From Trematomus loennbergii (lineage: Eukaryota > Chordata > Actinopteri > Perciformes > Nototheniidae), in the NCBI GenBank assembly GCA_012861695.1, contig JAAOOA010000028.1:12378470-12442469 (forward strand): 64,000 nt of DNA, read 5' to 3'. The translations under genes and the position numbers were made by a program. Numbering within the stretch: position 1 is the first letter of the stretch; each line of letters begins with the position of its first letter. Shown here one piece after another: positions 50,206-62,722 of this stretch. The notes below the pieces were generated by a model that saw nothing but the letters and a program-made list of their open reading frames with translations, ran no database searches and was not told the origin of the DNA.

Positions 50206-52420
50206 CTAATGTTTGTGAGGCCGTAGCCAGGATTTAAGAAATACTGAGGTTGTAAGACCCAGTTCCCCCTGCTTCAATCCCAACACAGAGTGTAAAAGCC
50301 TAAACACTAAAAAAGACCGCAATGAAATATATTCATAATTATTTAGCTTTTTAAAATGTATTGTGTTGGGGAAATAGTTACTGGACACATTTACATTTTA
50401 AATGGCAATTCATGGTCCCCAGAGGATAGAAGACCCTGAAGACTTTGGCGATTCCTTGACTTTTCCTCTAGCGCAGGAGGTGGCTAAATGTTTTCGCTTT
50501 GAAGGCCAATACTGACATGGTGGGCCACAGGCCAATTGCCATGCCTTATGTACCTCATTTTATTTACCTCAGAGCCATAACATTTTTTGTCAGAAATTCA
50601 TGCTCCCCAGAGGATATATTCATATGTGTCTTAGATCTGGTGCCATCAGCAGGGAAAACGTTTCAACTATCCAATAGAATTTCTCTACAATACCTGACAC
50701 ACATTTTGCCACTGCTATTTCTCCGTATAGGAGAGGCCGGTTTGTCTTTAGTGATCCACTGAATTTTCTTGACAGAGAATGTTAACTATCATGGAAAAAC
50801 AGTGTTTCTTTCAATGGTAAAAACATTTATTTATAAGGTAAAATATGGAAATAAACGCCAATCTTAAACATAAAATCACCCATACTAATTTACAAAAAAA
50901 TTCCAAACATATAAATTACATTTTTTATCTTGAAATGAAACCCTTGTTTTTACAATATTCTGTTTAAATGGTAAAGCCCCCTGCGAAGAAATGTCAAATT
51001 TGTGATATTGGGCTATAAATAAACTTAGATTGATTGATTGATCGAATAATGTTCTGACGTTGTGAACTTCACTGATTGACATTTTATTTTGTTATCTGAT
51101 ACAGTTTGGCTTGCTGCCTTCATATTGGTCATAAAACACTTTGAAGTTGTAGCAGAAACCTTCCACTTTATGTAATCCCAAAAATGACCAAAATATAGGG
51201 ACACGACTTCAGTGTTCTCAGTTGAAACTGGCTCTGTTTGTTTCTTACCAGAAAGTTATTTTTGGTTGAGATAACATGCTCTGGTTCCAGGGTCCACAGG
51301 AGCAGTGACAATATTTACAGAAAGATTCCTCATTACCCATAAACTCCTGAGCGTTGCTTAATTTTTGCTGTGAGCGGGATGATTATGAGAAGATGGCCCC
51401 TTGGTACGGATTTCATTGCATTTATGCGAGACAATCTGTAGCCTCAGGAGATGCAGTCGGGATGAGAGGACGGAAACAATCAGACCTGATGACACAGCAT
51501 CATCTAGAGAGAGCTTTGTTTGTCATTTAAAGAACAGCAACAAAGAACGCTGACAAAGCACTCAAACCCCCACCTGTTAGAGAACAGCAGCCCTCTATAA
51601 CCTCTTCAGTCTACTTCTGTTATTCAGATCACAGTAGTTCAAACAAATATGTGTGTGTGTGTGTGCATGTGTGTACATTTCGATGGGCATTAGTACACAG
51701 GGATGATTGGGGAAGATGTCATGAAAGAGGCAGCAGCAGGATTTTGCATGTGTGTGCTCGGACTTGCATATTCTCTGAGCATAACTGCAACCCTGATTGA
51801 CTGCTTAATAATGCTACCCTGCTTTTAATAACGATGAGAAACGAGATGTAAATACTGTGATGATGGTTTCCATTAGTTTTTGTTATTATTGTGGGTTCAG
51901 GGAGTCATATGTTATGCTAGCATACAGCATAGGTTATTGCGAGGCATGAGGTAATTATGTGATGCTCAGGTTGGGACTAGGATCGGAATGATGCTGATGC
52001 AGGTCCCTGTTGAGAGCCTGTGATGATCAAGCTAAGGTTATCGGTGTGACCAAACGTTGAGTTTGGGGGATATAATAAGGCTGGGGTGGCCAGATTTTAT
52101 ATGTACGGAGAAACATAAATCAGTAGCCTGGTTGACCTATGGGGCTCCAGGGCAAACATTTATTAAATTCCAACCTATTACCCTGTCTCCTTAAAGTTTA
52201 CATCCTGTATAAGGCACACAGCAGATTACATGGCCTCAGGTTTACTGTGTGTCAGTTAATGGTGTTCCATTTTTATTAAAGACAACTTTATTTAAGAACA
52301 TGTGCTTTAAGCACATTATACAATGAAATATTAATATTAAGATCTTATAGATCTAAACACAAGGCCCCTCCACAATATTACAGAATAATAAAGGAGACAC
52401 ACTGTGCTTTGGTTGTGCAA
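50206..52420. other. Non-coding stretch
   Basis: AT-rich unique sequence. It has a short LINE tail at 50995-51045 (ATAAATAAACTTAGATTGATT, then GATT repeats), a short GT run at 51651-51664, and complex sequence at 51280-52080 that may be conserved non-coding DNA. No exon recognised. Confidence 0.4.
50995..51045 (+). mobile_element. Short LINE 3'-tail fragment
   Basis: GGGCTATAAATAAACTTAG followed by (ATTG)n, the typical end of fish L2-like LINEs. Confidence 0.45.
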
Positions 52421-52422
52421 TT

Positions 52423-53400
52423 TTGCTAATGTATTCAGGAAACATCGCTATCAATGGGACTACGCTGGAGAGAGTCAGCAGCTGCCGGTTCCTCGGTGTT
52501 CACATCACTGAGGACCTGACATGGACTCATTACCATCACCAAAACAGCTCGACAGCGGCTCTTCTTCCTCCGCAGGCTGAGGAGGTTCAACATGGACTCC
52601 AGGATACTCTGCAACTTCTACAGGTACATGATAGAGAGTATGCTGACCTTCTACAGGTGCACCATAGAGAGTATCCTGACCTTCTACAGGTGCACCATAG
52701 AGAGTATGCTGACCTTCTACAGGTGCACCATAGAGAGTATCCTGACCTTCTACAGGTGCACCATAGAGAGTATGCTGACCTTCTACAGGTGCACCATAGA
52801 GAGTATCCTGACCGCTGCATCACGGCCTGGTACGGCAGCTGCACCGCCCTCAACCGTAAGACTTTACAGAGGGTGGTGAAAACTGCACAGCACATCACCA
52901 GGACGGAGCTGCCATCCATGGAGGATCTTTACTCCCAGCGGCTCAGGAAGAAAGCCCACAAGATTATAAAAGAACCCCATCACCCCAGCAACAAACTGTT
53001 CTGTCTGCTGCCGTCTGGCAGGTGGTACCGCAGCATCCTAAAGACTAAAACCACTAGACTCTGGGACAGTTTTATCCCACAGGCAACAAGACTGCTAAAC
53101 ACCTGAGCTCTGTTAAGTGCCTCGATAAACATTCATTTGTTTGTCATCTTGCAATCTACTTATTTATTAAAATAGTTATCACCGTAATAAACCGTATTTA
53201 ATTTCATCTTACTGTACAATATTTAATTTATCTTATTCTGTTCTTGTATCGTATTCTATTTATATGTATATAGTCTTCTTGCACAATTTTTTATTTGTAT
53301 TTTTGTATTTTATTATACATGTTGCATCGTTGGAGGAGCTCGGGTCAGAAGATTTTCATTGCCATTTCCACTAGCTAATGTGCATATGACATTAAAACCT
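52423..53400 (+). mobile_element. LINE fragment with 3' part of its ORF2
   Basis: Encodes the C-terminal part of a fish non-LTR retrotransposon protein: CRFLGVHITEDLTWT, then FFLRRLRRFNMDSRIL in another frame, then CITAWYGSCTALNRKTLQRV, AQHITRTELPSMEDLY and LFCLLPSGRWYRS, ending ATRLLNT with a stop at 53104. The frame changes twice around an internal 33-bp tandem expansion. The 3' region to about 53400 (TTGCATCGTTGGAGGAGC, then AGATTTTCATTGCC) is shared with the fragment at 60570-60690. It is degraded and 5'-truncated. Confidence 0.88.
52611..52809 (+). repeat. 33-bp tandem repeat, six copies, alternating as 66-bp pairs
   Basis: The unit starts GACCTTCTACAGGTGCACCA and ends GAGAGTATCCT or GAGAGTATGCT, the last codon alternating from copy to copy (52645, 52678, 52711, 52744, 52777, after a diverged first copy). 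Being 11 codons long it keeps all frames open; in the LINE frame it repeats LTFYRCTIESI/M. Confidence 0.95.
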
Positions 53401-54077
53401 TTCACTCTTTGAAACACTAGTCTACCTTACAAACAGTGTATAGAGTGTACGTAACATTTCAAAAGCTTTTTGGATTCATCAATTCAAATGTTTTGCTTTT
53501 TATGCATGTGTTTCAATGTGACAATTCATCAACATACCTACTCACTCGACATACATGCAATACAAATTAGCACAGGTTGAGTGAGTCCTTCAAGTTTGTT
53601 GGACTAAACTCTCAGATGAAGGTGTTCACATATGGGCTATACTTTAGTTAATAAGATATGTCAAAACAGTTGTATTGTTGAATCTCAAATAAGGAGCTGT
53701 TGAAATGGGGCTTATAAGCAAAACCATTTTTTTTATGTTAACGTATTGTGCATTTTGGCAGAATACACCATAAAAAAAACATGAGCCTACAGCAAACTTC
53801 GAACTTTTGTAGGTCACTGCATTGTTTGGTATAATAAACTGATCTTTGCCCACTGTAAACAATGTGGATTAACTTTGTTCTATATGTTGCATTTTTTCAT
53901 ATCTGATATATCTTTGCAGGCGTGTGTCCAGTTCCATTGTGCCTATATACTCTTAATAAAGTATATTTTAGTCCTGACCTAAGGTTGATGTGTATTGTAT
54001 GTTAGAATGCAATTGTGATGCTGGTGAGTGTTTCTGGGGAACTGTGTGGTGCCTTCATTAGGTGCCCATTATTACTT
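53401..54077. other. Non-coding spacer
   Basis: AT-rich unique sequence without recognised exon or repeat. Confidence 0.4.
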
Positions 54078-54143
54078 GGTGTGTGTGTGTGTGTGTGTGT
54101 GGTGTGTGTGTTGTGTGTGTGTGTGTGGGTGTGTGTGTGTGTG

Positions 54144-54200
<57 letters not shown>

Positions 54201-54232
54201 GTGTGTGTGTGTGTGTGTGTGTGAGTGTGTGT
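54078..54232. repeat. (GT)n microsatellite
   Basis: GT array with several GTGG and TTG interruptions, about 690 bases upstream of the end of gatad2a exon 1. Confidence 0.97.
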
Positions 54233-54399
54233 TGGAGGGGAACTCAGAACGGGCATGGGTCAACCCAAGTAGCCCGGGGCCCCTGACATGGTCGTCCTGC
54301 TTTGGCCCTTGGTGGTCAGTGGCTAACATGATGTTATCCGGTCGTCCTGGTATGCCGAGGTGCGCATGCCCACTAAGAGGACGCAGCGGCTCCATGTGT

Positions 54400-54967
54400 G
54401 TTGAGGCGCATTATTTGGCAACAGACGCGGCAGTGGGGAGGGCCGAAAAAAGAGGATATCCCCTGGATTTAAAAAAGCAACGATTTATCGAGGTTAACTG
54501 CAGATTAAACATTCCCTGGTCGACCATCGGCGAAGAACGGGCGATAAAGCGACAGAGTAAGTTGTCAGTGGTGAAGTGAAGTTTTTTTAGAGAGTGTATC
54601 GAGAGGAGCCTTTCATTCGGAGTCGTCGAGAGGAGCCAGGTTTTCCTCCACCTATCTGTGACGATAAAGGAGCTGATGGGCTGTTGAAAGTAACACTTCT
54701 CCGCAGAGCCAAAGGTTGAGCACCGGGTAGGAGAGGGAGGGGGGTGCGGGGGGGGGGGGGGACTGGCTCTGCCTAACATTATTTTATTTTACGTTTTCCC
54801 AAGCTTGCCAGTTTGTAACCATGATCCGTGGACGTGATTATGTGCGGTAGAAGTCGTTAAAGGAGGTTAGGATTAACGCCAGCGGCTCCTCGGCGGCACG
54901 CTCGGTCCGCGGCCGGCCGATGATGCACGAGTTCCGGCTCGGTTTCTCCTCCAGAGGGGACACCCAG
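54400..54967 (+). promoter_or_regulatory. gatad2a: gatad2a promoter region and first exon
   Basis: CpG-containing, GC-rich sequence with a run of G near 54748-54762, ending in a strong donor (CACCCAG followed by GTAAACAG at 54968). The exon holds two ATGs (54920, 54923) in frame with the next coding exon. The last upstream in-frame stop is TAG at 54848. The transcription start is not resolved. Confidence 0.6.
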
Positions 54968-57900
54968 GTAAACAGTCCCGGTGAGCCTCTCACAGCCTCA
55001 CTTTTAGGGCTGAAAGATTAAAGTTTGTACCCGCTTTTTGAGGCAGATGGGTGTCCCGCATCGGGGGGTGAAGCCAGCCAGGGTTTAGGGTCCGGGCTCG
55101 GTTCTGGTGTTGGTGTGGGTCATGTTGAATAGTACCGGCTTCAGGAGTTTTTACTACTTTAACTTTAAGTGTGTGACAGCCGGTGGTGTTCATGAAATAA
55201 GATAAAGTGGCTTCGTGTTTTTGTTTGTGTCGATGTTAGCTCACGTTAGCTCGCTAACTAATAACACCTCCTCTGAGGCGGTGTCAACATAACAAAAACC
55301 GGCTAGTTGCGCATGTAGTGTGGGCTGGGTTTAGTTTTTAAAGGGCTGACTGTGGTTTGGCTGGTGTTATTTGGTGGTGGTGGTGGTGGTGTAACGTTAA
55401 TGGTGGACGCTGCTGCTCGCTTTAAGCCCCCTGGCACCAGTGTTGGTTCTGCTATCTGGTAGCTAATCTTCCTACTTCTCTCTGTGACAACCGTAGTCTT
55501 CCTCATCTTAAAGCTGAACACACACACACTGACACACCCGCACACACTCCCTCTCTGTCTCGCCCAGGCAGGCACACAAAAACACACTCGCACACACATT
55601 CCCATCCACCAGAACCTTACCAGTTTGCTGTAATTTTGGGACAAAACTATATATTTTTGACATTATACCTGATACTTATTTACCCATTGTTGCACTCGGA
55701 CCCATTTAAAAGCTTTTAATATATATATATTTTTTATGACAGACCCGGTGTTGACAGTAGCCCATGCAGCATTGTGCATCGTGTTGTGAAGGCATGGCCA
55801 CTGTTGTTAAATGTGATGTGGATCAAGACGAAATGCTGGATACATGTATTGCTATTTATTAAGGTCTTATTACATAATATCTGTTCTGTTATCAGATACA
55901 TTAATCAACTGCCTTCTAGGTGACAGTAATAATAATCTGGTTTACAACTTTGAACTGAAGTAGCCTGGCAAATAATCAGACAAATAACAAAAGAGGAAGA
56001 TATTAATGTATTGTTGCTACATTTAAAGATTTCAGAAAGTATTGTTTTTTGTTAAGGCTGCAATTTACCATTACTTTCTTAACCACTTGATCTGCTCATT
56101 ATCCTCTCAATTAACTGCCTGATTTATTGAAAGAACAGGAGATTGTGATCTTTTTTGATTTATCAGTCAAAGGACATGTCTATAATGTCCTGTTATGTCT
56201 GACCAAAACACTCTAGAATCCAAAATATTAAGCTTTCTTTAGAAGAGTAAGCAAACAGTTGATTGATTATCAAAGTTGTTGCTGTTTCTGTCATTTGACT
56301 GACTGTTGCAGCTCTACTTTGTTTTAAAGATCTTTAGCATACTTGTCAGTAAGCGTTGGTTAATTAGGACCTGTGCACATCAAAGACACTTTAAACCAAG
56401 TACTGTGCCTGCTATAAAGACTGGTAAAGTGATTTGCTGTTAGGAGACTTTATTGCCTCTTTGTGGAGATCTGGAATAAACAGTCAGTTGTTCATGTGAA
56501 CAAAGGCCCTGTAAAGTGTTGTTTGCATGTTAACAATCAGTTGCATTGTTTATGACCTGTCACTGTGAACAAAATGCAGGTTGCCTTTAGAGAAGGGGTT
56601 GACTAACACTGGTCCAAAGAAAGGAAAAGGCTTTGGTTTGACACTACTAAGTGTTGAAGTTGTACATCCACAGGGAGACTTATCCACCCCAGAGTGACTG
56701 TATTGATAATATTACAATGACAACAGCGAGTGACTCAGAAATTGTTCAGAAACTTCTGTTTCCAGAAAGCACTGTTCCAGTGATCACACAGAAGACTGAC
56801 CTAGTGTAGTTGTGTTGTGTTCTGGAAAGGGTCGTCTGCTGGCCACAATTTAAGCTGCTGCACATGACTGCAGGGGTCACAGGGCAGCTGTTTAGTCAAG
56901 CCTCCATGTATACCAAATATATAGGTAGTAATTTGCTGTCTAATTGCTTTTTTCTGCCCTTTTTTTATGTACAGAGGTGTTTGTTGCTGCATAAAGCTCT
57001 GACTTGTCAAGAGTTTAGAGGTATTTCATGAAGCAACCACTAATCAGCTTCATAATAATTGTATACGTTTTTTGTTACTAATTGATACTTTGAGACAATT
57101 ATCACTAGTAATTGCTATTCTGGCAGACACAAGCAGATCATTGATAAGAGTATTTGCCGGTGCAGCAGTTCTACAAAGTATGTGACTGCGTGGGTGCATC
57201 GTGTTCTGAAAACCTTGCGCAATGTATAAATATGTTTTCACAGGTTAAAGGTCTGCCAGTGGGTAAATAAATGCTGAACACATACTGTATGTGTAGCCAG
57301 ACATCGATGATGTTTGAAAGTGAGTCCGCCAGCCTAAATGAAGGCTTACTGAGTGAGTGATGGTTGACATGATCCATGAGTGACAAGATAAATAACCACC
57401 TCAGGGCAGGAGGAAAGACACTCAGCAGAAACTCTACAGCTGTAGATAACCTGTGAATTTGTTTGAGCGTTGCCCGGATAGTGGCAGCAACCTGATACCA
57501 TATTAAAGTGTTCTGCCACTTGCACTGTGCAATATGATAATATGGGGGTAATTATTGTGATGTAATTACACTGCAAGTCTTAATCAGAGGATTGAGTTTA
57601 ATAACGTTTAAAAGTCTTATCTACACAAAGCAATAATGATAAAGTAAAAACAAAGACTTTTTTTTTTTAAACGTAGCAGTTTCTACAGTTAATATGCTGT
57701 TAGTTAAGAAATCTAACACATGTTATTAACTCATAACTCATAACTTAATGATAAGATTACAAAAATAGAGTTTGTAACATGAGAAGCCTTGAGGACATTT
57801 TGTTAACGTGGCCGGATCAATGAATGAACACAGACAAACAATAAGTAGACACAAGATCTGCAAGATGATTGCAAAAATTATGCAATGTTTATAAGCAACC

Positions 57901-60900
57901 ATATTTACGTAGTTTTTTGTCAGTACACATTTGCCCCCTGACATAAACATTGTTTCACTGAAGTTACTTTTGAAAGCTGCTGTAGATTAAAGGATTAATC
58001 GTTTTTTTGCATTTAAAGTTCATATCATGGCGCGTTTGTGTGCATTTCAAACCTGCTTTACATAAATATGTTCCCTTTCCTACAATGGAAGACTCAACTG
58101 CATGCAGGGAAAATGCAGGGAAATAATGCGTTGTAGTGCCGAGAGATAGGAGTCGGAGGCGGTGCATCGAAGGTGAAAAGTGGTGCTTTAATGAGCAGCA
58201 GAGACGGACATGTTGTCGGGTCGCAGCCCGGGAAGAAAAGAAAGAAGCCAGGAGGGCACACAATAAATACTGTCAGCAACACATATGTCCGTGCGGAAAC
58301 AATACCCCCAACCTGTAGTTCCATGCGTGAATTATGTCAATCAGTGATCACTACAGCGTAGGTCATAAAAAATCCTGCTGATGCAAAACTATTGCTATGA
58401 TAAAAATTGGTAACAAACTTCCGGGTATGGCGGTTGCGTGGGAAGACGTGACTCACACAGCTTAAACTGCAACAATGTCTACAAAAAATATTCGAATTTG
58501 CAACATAAAACGGTAGAGAGTGTGGATCTGGATGTTGGGATGTCGAAAACCGGTGAATTGAGCAAAGAGAAGAGCAAAGTGTCTCAGCACCTGAGATTGA
58601 AAGAATACCACATGCAAGGTGGAAAACAGACGGCTAGCGGGGAAACTAGACTTGAAGGAGTGAATGAGGGGGGCAATACTGGCCGCTTTGAGCTCCATGA
58701 AAACAGTTTTCTTCAAGATTTGAGGCAATTGTGGCGGCTACGGAGAATATGGGAGATAAGTGACTATGCTGAGCGAGTCTAGCAGGCAGAGTTACGGATA
58801 GCAACCGCAGAGGACTACGTAGCTAGTTGCAAGCTAAGATACACACGTTGGAGTCAAAAAAGTAAAACCCTAGAGTTACGGCAAAACAAACGTATGGACA
58901 CATCACCATTCACACACTGTACAATTACCTCTTTACAATGTTGTTATATGCTTATTGAGGTTTTCCATGTTATTTAACTATCAGGATAATATTGTGAAGC
59001 GAGATAATTTTTATAACCGTACCATGAAACCTTCATGAAAATATTACAATATTAAATTGGACAGCGTAGCTCTTTTCCCTGTTATGTGTGTTTGTTAGTG
59101 TACATATGTTTGTTAACTTTATGTACATAGACTGAATAAAGGTGTAAAGAAGATGTTTTTCCTTCCAGTTTTAGTTGCCTTTAGAGCATTTGCACTGGTT
59201 GCATATGACGTCAAATTCTTGGGTGGGTGAGTGACGAGCGTTTGATCAACCATACGTACGTGCGTGTGTGTGTGTGTGGGGGCTAGATGGAAATGTGTGT
59301 AAACTGCCATGGAGATGAAATGTGAAACCTGTCAGCCATTCAGATCCGCTGTTACAAAGATAGGGTCAGTGTCTGTGGGGGGTGGTGGTGGGGGGCGCAG
59401 GGGGGTGTTGGCGTGTCTAAATTCTTACCCCAGCATAATTTCACAGCTTTATGCATCTGATTGAGTGATGCCGTCACAGTTGTCTGCAGCACACACACAT
59501 TACACACTGCGTAATGGCCGTCATGATGAAGCGTCTGCTCCAGCACCTGAAGGGTTAAAAGCAGCTTCAGCTTCTCTCTCAGTCACACACACACAAATAC
59601 ACACACACACACACACAAATACACACACACACACACACACACACACACCGCAAACCGGTTTAAACCAGTTCTCAGGAAAAGTGCTTTGTGTCCCACTGAA
59701 TCCTGGGAAGGGTCATGTCATATGTGTCTCAGTGATGTCAGAGTATTTAAATAAAAACAAACTTAGTCAGCTTAGTGTTATCAGAAGATTCCTCTGCACA
59801 ATGCATTATGGCTCTCTATGTATATTGTGTGTTTGGGTACATCATGGACACACTGTGTGCTTTATGCTCGCCGCCATAACTATTCTGAGAACAGGAGGGG
59901 GGGGGGGGTGTACAGTGAGAAGTAGTAGGTTGTGAGGGTTAATTGTAATCCTTCTTTCCCCCAAAAAAACCATAGCTTCCTGTAGTGGATGGGTGTGTGG
60001 ACTGAGGGCCTCAGCGGACTTGGCAGGACTGGCCCTCGATTCTGTGACATCCATGCATGGATATAATGCACGACATTGCACTGCTGTGTTTATTCTACGC
60101 GGTCGACTAGTAAATAGCGGCGGTCTGAGTAGGTCCTCAATGTCACGAGGGCTTTCTGCATGAGATTCTGAACTTTGAACCCAGGTCTTCTCTTACAGCA
60201 TGCTATATGTGCCAGTACGCGTTTACCTCTTACATTTTATAATGGCCAAAGTAATCTCAAAGAGTGCCTGTACCTGCACAATAGAATACATCTCTATCTC
60301 AATCGTTTTTTTCTTGATCCTTCAACATCTCGAACGCGAGTCAGTTCTGAAGTGACTTATAGTAACTTTAATAGCTGAGGATAAACATAGTCACGACTCT
60401 CTGAAAATTGTCAGTGATTTGACATTGAAAGGGCGTTTCACCAACTGTTAACGATACAAACACTTTTCTATCCAGACGTAAGTAGAAGATCTGCAACAAT
60501 TATTAGTAAACTAATCTATTAGTCAATAGATATATAGTATATTTTAATATTGTTTTAATATTGTCTGCTTATCTGTATTATTGTGTTGCATTGTTGGAGA
60601 AGCCTGTGACCTAAGATTTTCAACGACATAATTACTCTGTAGCTATGTTAGTTTGACAATAAAGAACCTTGAACCTTGAACCTTGAATAGACAGATATTT
60701 AGCAACTATTTTGATAATAGATCAATCTATTTATACATTTGATATAATTGTTTTGCGAAAAAAAATGATTTCTCTGCCCCTCAAATATAGAGATGGTCAG
60801 CTTTTCTCGGTTTTATATCATATAAACTGAGTTTTGGACTGACATCACCTTGGACTTTGAGAAACTAAGATGGCCTTTTTTCCACTACTTTACATCCATG

Positions 60901-62722
60901 TTTAGACCCAACAGAGCCCTAGTTAGAAGCCTATCGTATCATGTGACGTAAAAATAACACATTTTACACAATCAGTTGACAGAAGTTTCCAGGTAGAATA
61001 TGATGCCACTGATTTATTAATAGTACACACTTCTTTTAGTGGCCTTTTGTGCAGATAAACGTATGGTGTCTTCCTGATAAAAAGGTTAATAACATAAAAA
61101 ACGCCATTATAAACACTATTATGGTTCATGTATTGAGTATTGAATCATGTATGGTCAGAGGGATTCAGAGCAGCCACTGCAGTGATAATGTGTGTCAGCA
61201 CGTACCATGTACTGGTGCACATCTGTGAGTGAGCACCTTTTAACCTGTACGTGTTAGACAGAACGAGCGGCTGTATCTGTCAATCTCCACTTCAGCTGGC
61301 ATGTCAACATCTGGTGGGATTGAATTTGTTGTACAGGGGGATATCAGACAGTAATAGATCTAGTGCTCTTTGGTGCCTGACTCAAGGAAAGAAACGCTAC
61401 ACACAAGCTATTTGAATTACATAAAAAAAGATGATATCACTTGTACACACATAAATAATTAAAACACATGTTTCATGGGTTGATGTGAACATTTTAACAA
61501 GATTCATGCTCCAGTTAATTATGGATATTGCCCCAAGTCCCTTTTTATTGTTGTCATGTTTTCCAGCTGTTGAAAGTGTCTCCTTGCAGCATTTGTTCTT
61601 ACCTCTCTTTCAAAAGATCCTGTTGTTGCATTCAAGCGATCCTCAGATTTGATTTGTTTTGCACTGAACATTGAGTAATTACTGAGAACGCTAGTCTTTT
61701 TTTACTCCCATCTTTTTTCACAATCGTTGATATTCGGTTTAAACCATGGTTTAAACTGACATTTGCATAATTGTGTGTTTTGAAATTATACTTGAGTCAA
61801 CATCTTGGTCACATGACTTTCCAAATCCCACATGCTTTGTATAAAGGCCATTTCAGTCACCCTGTGTGCTCTACAGTTCAGCCAAGTTGGTATTGTTTAG
61901 ATGTTTTGAATGATAAGCCCAGAATCCCAATGCAACTTTCTGTAAAATGAATAATTATATTACCATTGCTTGTTTCTCTAAAGTAAGACTTTAAATACTA
62001 TTCCAACTGACATTTCCACTGCATTCCACATTTACCATTTTTCTTATTTACAGTGTTTACACCTGGTTTTATCAGCATAAGCAAGCACGCTTAAGATTGT
62101 TCTCCAAGAAAATAGCCTGTCTTCTTTAGTTCTGTTACCTTTTTTGATAACATATTAATAAAAAAAATTCTCATATCTGCAGGGGATGTCTGAGGAGGCT
62201 GTTCGCCAGACTCGCAGCCAAAAGAGGGCGATGGGGAAGGATACTGGACCCCATTCTACAGAACCCTCTGAGGATGAGAATGAAAGCAAAAAGCCTAAAT
62301 TGGACCCTTCTGAACCCAGGACAGAGGATCAAACTGAACCTGAAGCCAACTCCGTAATGGCACAGGAAGATCAGAGCCCGACCACGGTCGAATCAGAGCA
62401 CAAGGAGGAGCCAGAGCAGAGCCCGTCGTCCGCTACCTTTAGCGTTACCTTTAGCGCTACCGTTGGCCTCTCATCCTGTGAAGGATGATCAGGAGCAGAC
62501 CCAAAAACAACAGACGGTGCTTGAACCCAGCTCAGACAATCAGACTGATCACAAGGACAGAGACATCAAGGTGAGGATGGAGCCAGCTTTGGAAACAAGG
62601 AGCAAGATCGGACTGACAGAGCCAAAAGCGTCCAGTGGCCTGGCTGCCGGCGAGGTGAAGGCCACCATCAAAGTGGAAGTTCAGAGAGGAGACCAGCCCG
62701 TGGACATGAGCACCTCCAGAGG
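54920..62722 (+). CDS. gatad2a: Transcriptional repressor p66-alpha (NuRD subunit), N-terminal part
   Basis: GATAD2A/p66-alpha links MBD2/3 to CHD4 in the nuclear NuRD chromatin-remodelling and deacetylase complex. Exon 1 ends at 54967 and the next coding exon is 62183-62722, which ends in a GTGAGT donor; the rest of the gene lies beyond the window. The N-terminus MSEEAVRQTRSQKRAM followed by an acidic stretch and ESKKPKLD matches mammalian MTEEACRTRSQKRAL...ESKKIKM, and the exon ends with QPVDMSTSRG, like the conserved GPVDMRTSH. The coiled-coil MBD-binding region and the GATA zinc finger are not included. One frame break occurs at about 62460. The insert between the basic start and VDM is long, Glu-, Gln- and Pro-rich, and probably disordered. 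The family's usual start is the ATG at 62186, but exon 1 supplies an open in-frame extension from 54920 (MMHEFRLGFSSRGDTQG). gatad2b was considered; the TRSQKRA match favours gatad2a. Confidence 0.85.
58438..58782 (+). other. Unrecognised 114-codon open frame in gatad2a intron
   Basis: A hydrophilic, Lys-, Glu- and Arg-rich frame (contains GELSKEKSKVSQHLRLKEY and LRQLWRLRRIW) with protein-like composition. No domain recognised. It lies in complex sequence (58020-58960) that looks like an old transposon. It could be a relic of a mobile element ORF or chance. Confidence 0.2.
59584..59648. repeat. (CA)n microsatellite
   Basis: CA array with two AAATA interruptions. Confidence 0.95.
60540..60692 (+). 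mobile_element. LINE 3'-end fragment with (CCTTGAA)n tail
   Basis: Same 3' region as the LINE at 52423-53400 (TTGCATTGTTGGAGAAGC, then AGATTTTCA), ending TTTGACAATAAAGAACCTTG followed by three CCTTGAA units. Confidence 0.7.

Larger units (their letters stand above)
54968..62182 (+). other. Intron 1 of gatad2a
   Basis: About 7.2 kb. The 5' end is GC-rich with several TTAGC/AACGTTA motifs (55233-55400). The middle is AT-rich unique sequence. It contains a 114-codon open frame (58438-58782), a (CA)n array at 59584-59648, a G-run at 59896-59907, and a LINE tail at 60540-60690. No other gene recognised. Confidence 0.6.

Noticed and set aside
52423..53106. A 227-codon open frame as a novel repeat protein
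   Set aside because: Its two ends match a LINE protein, while the middle is the out-of-frame translation of the 33-bp tandem repeat, so it is a degraded retrotransposon.
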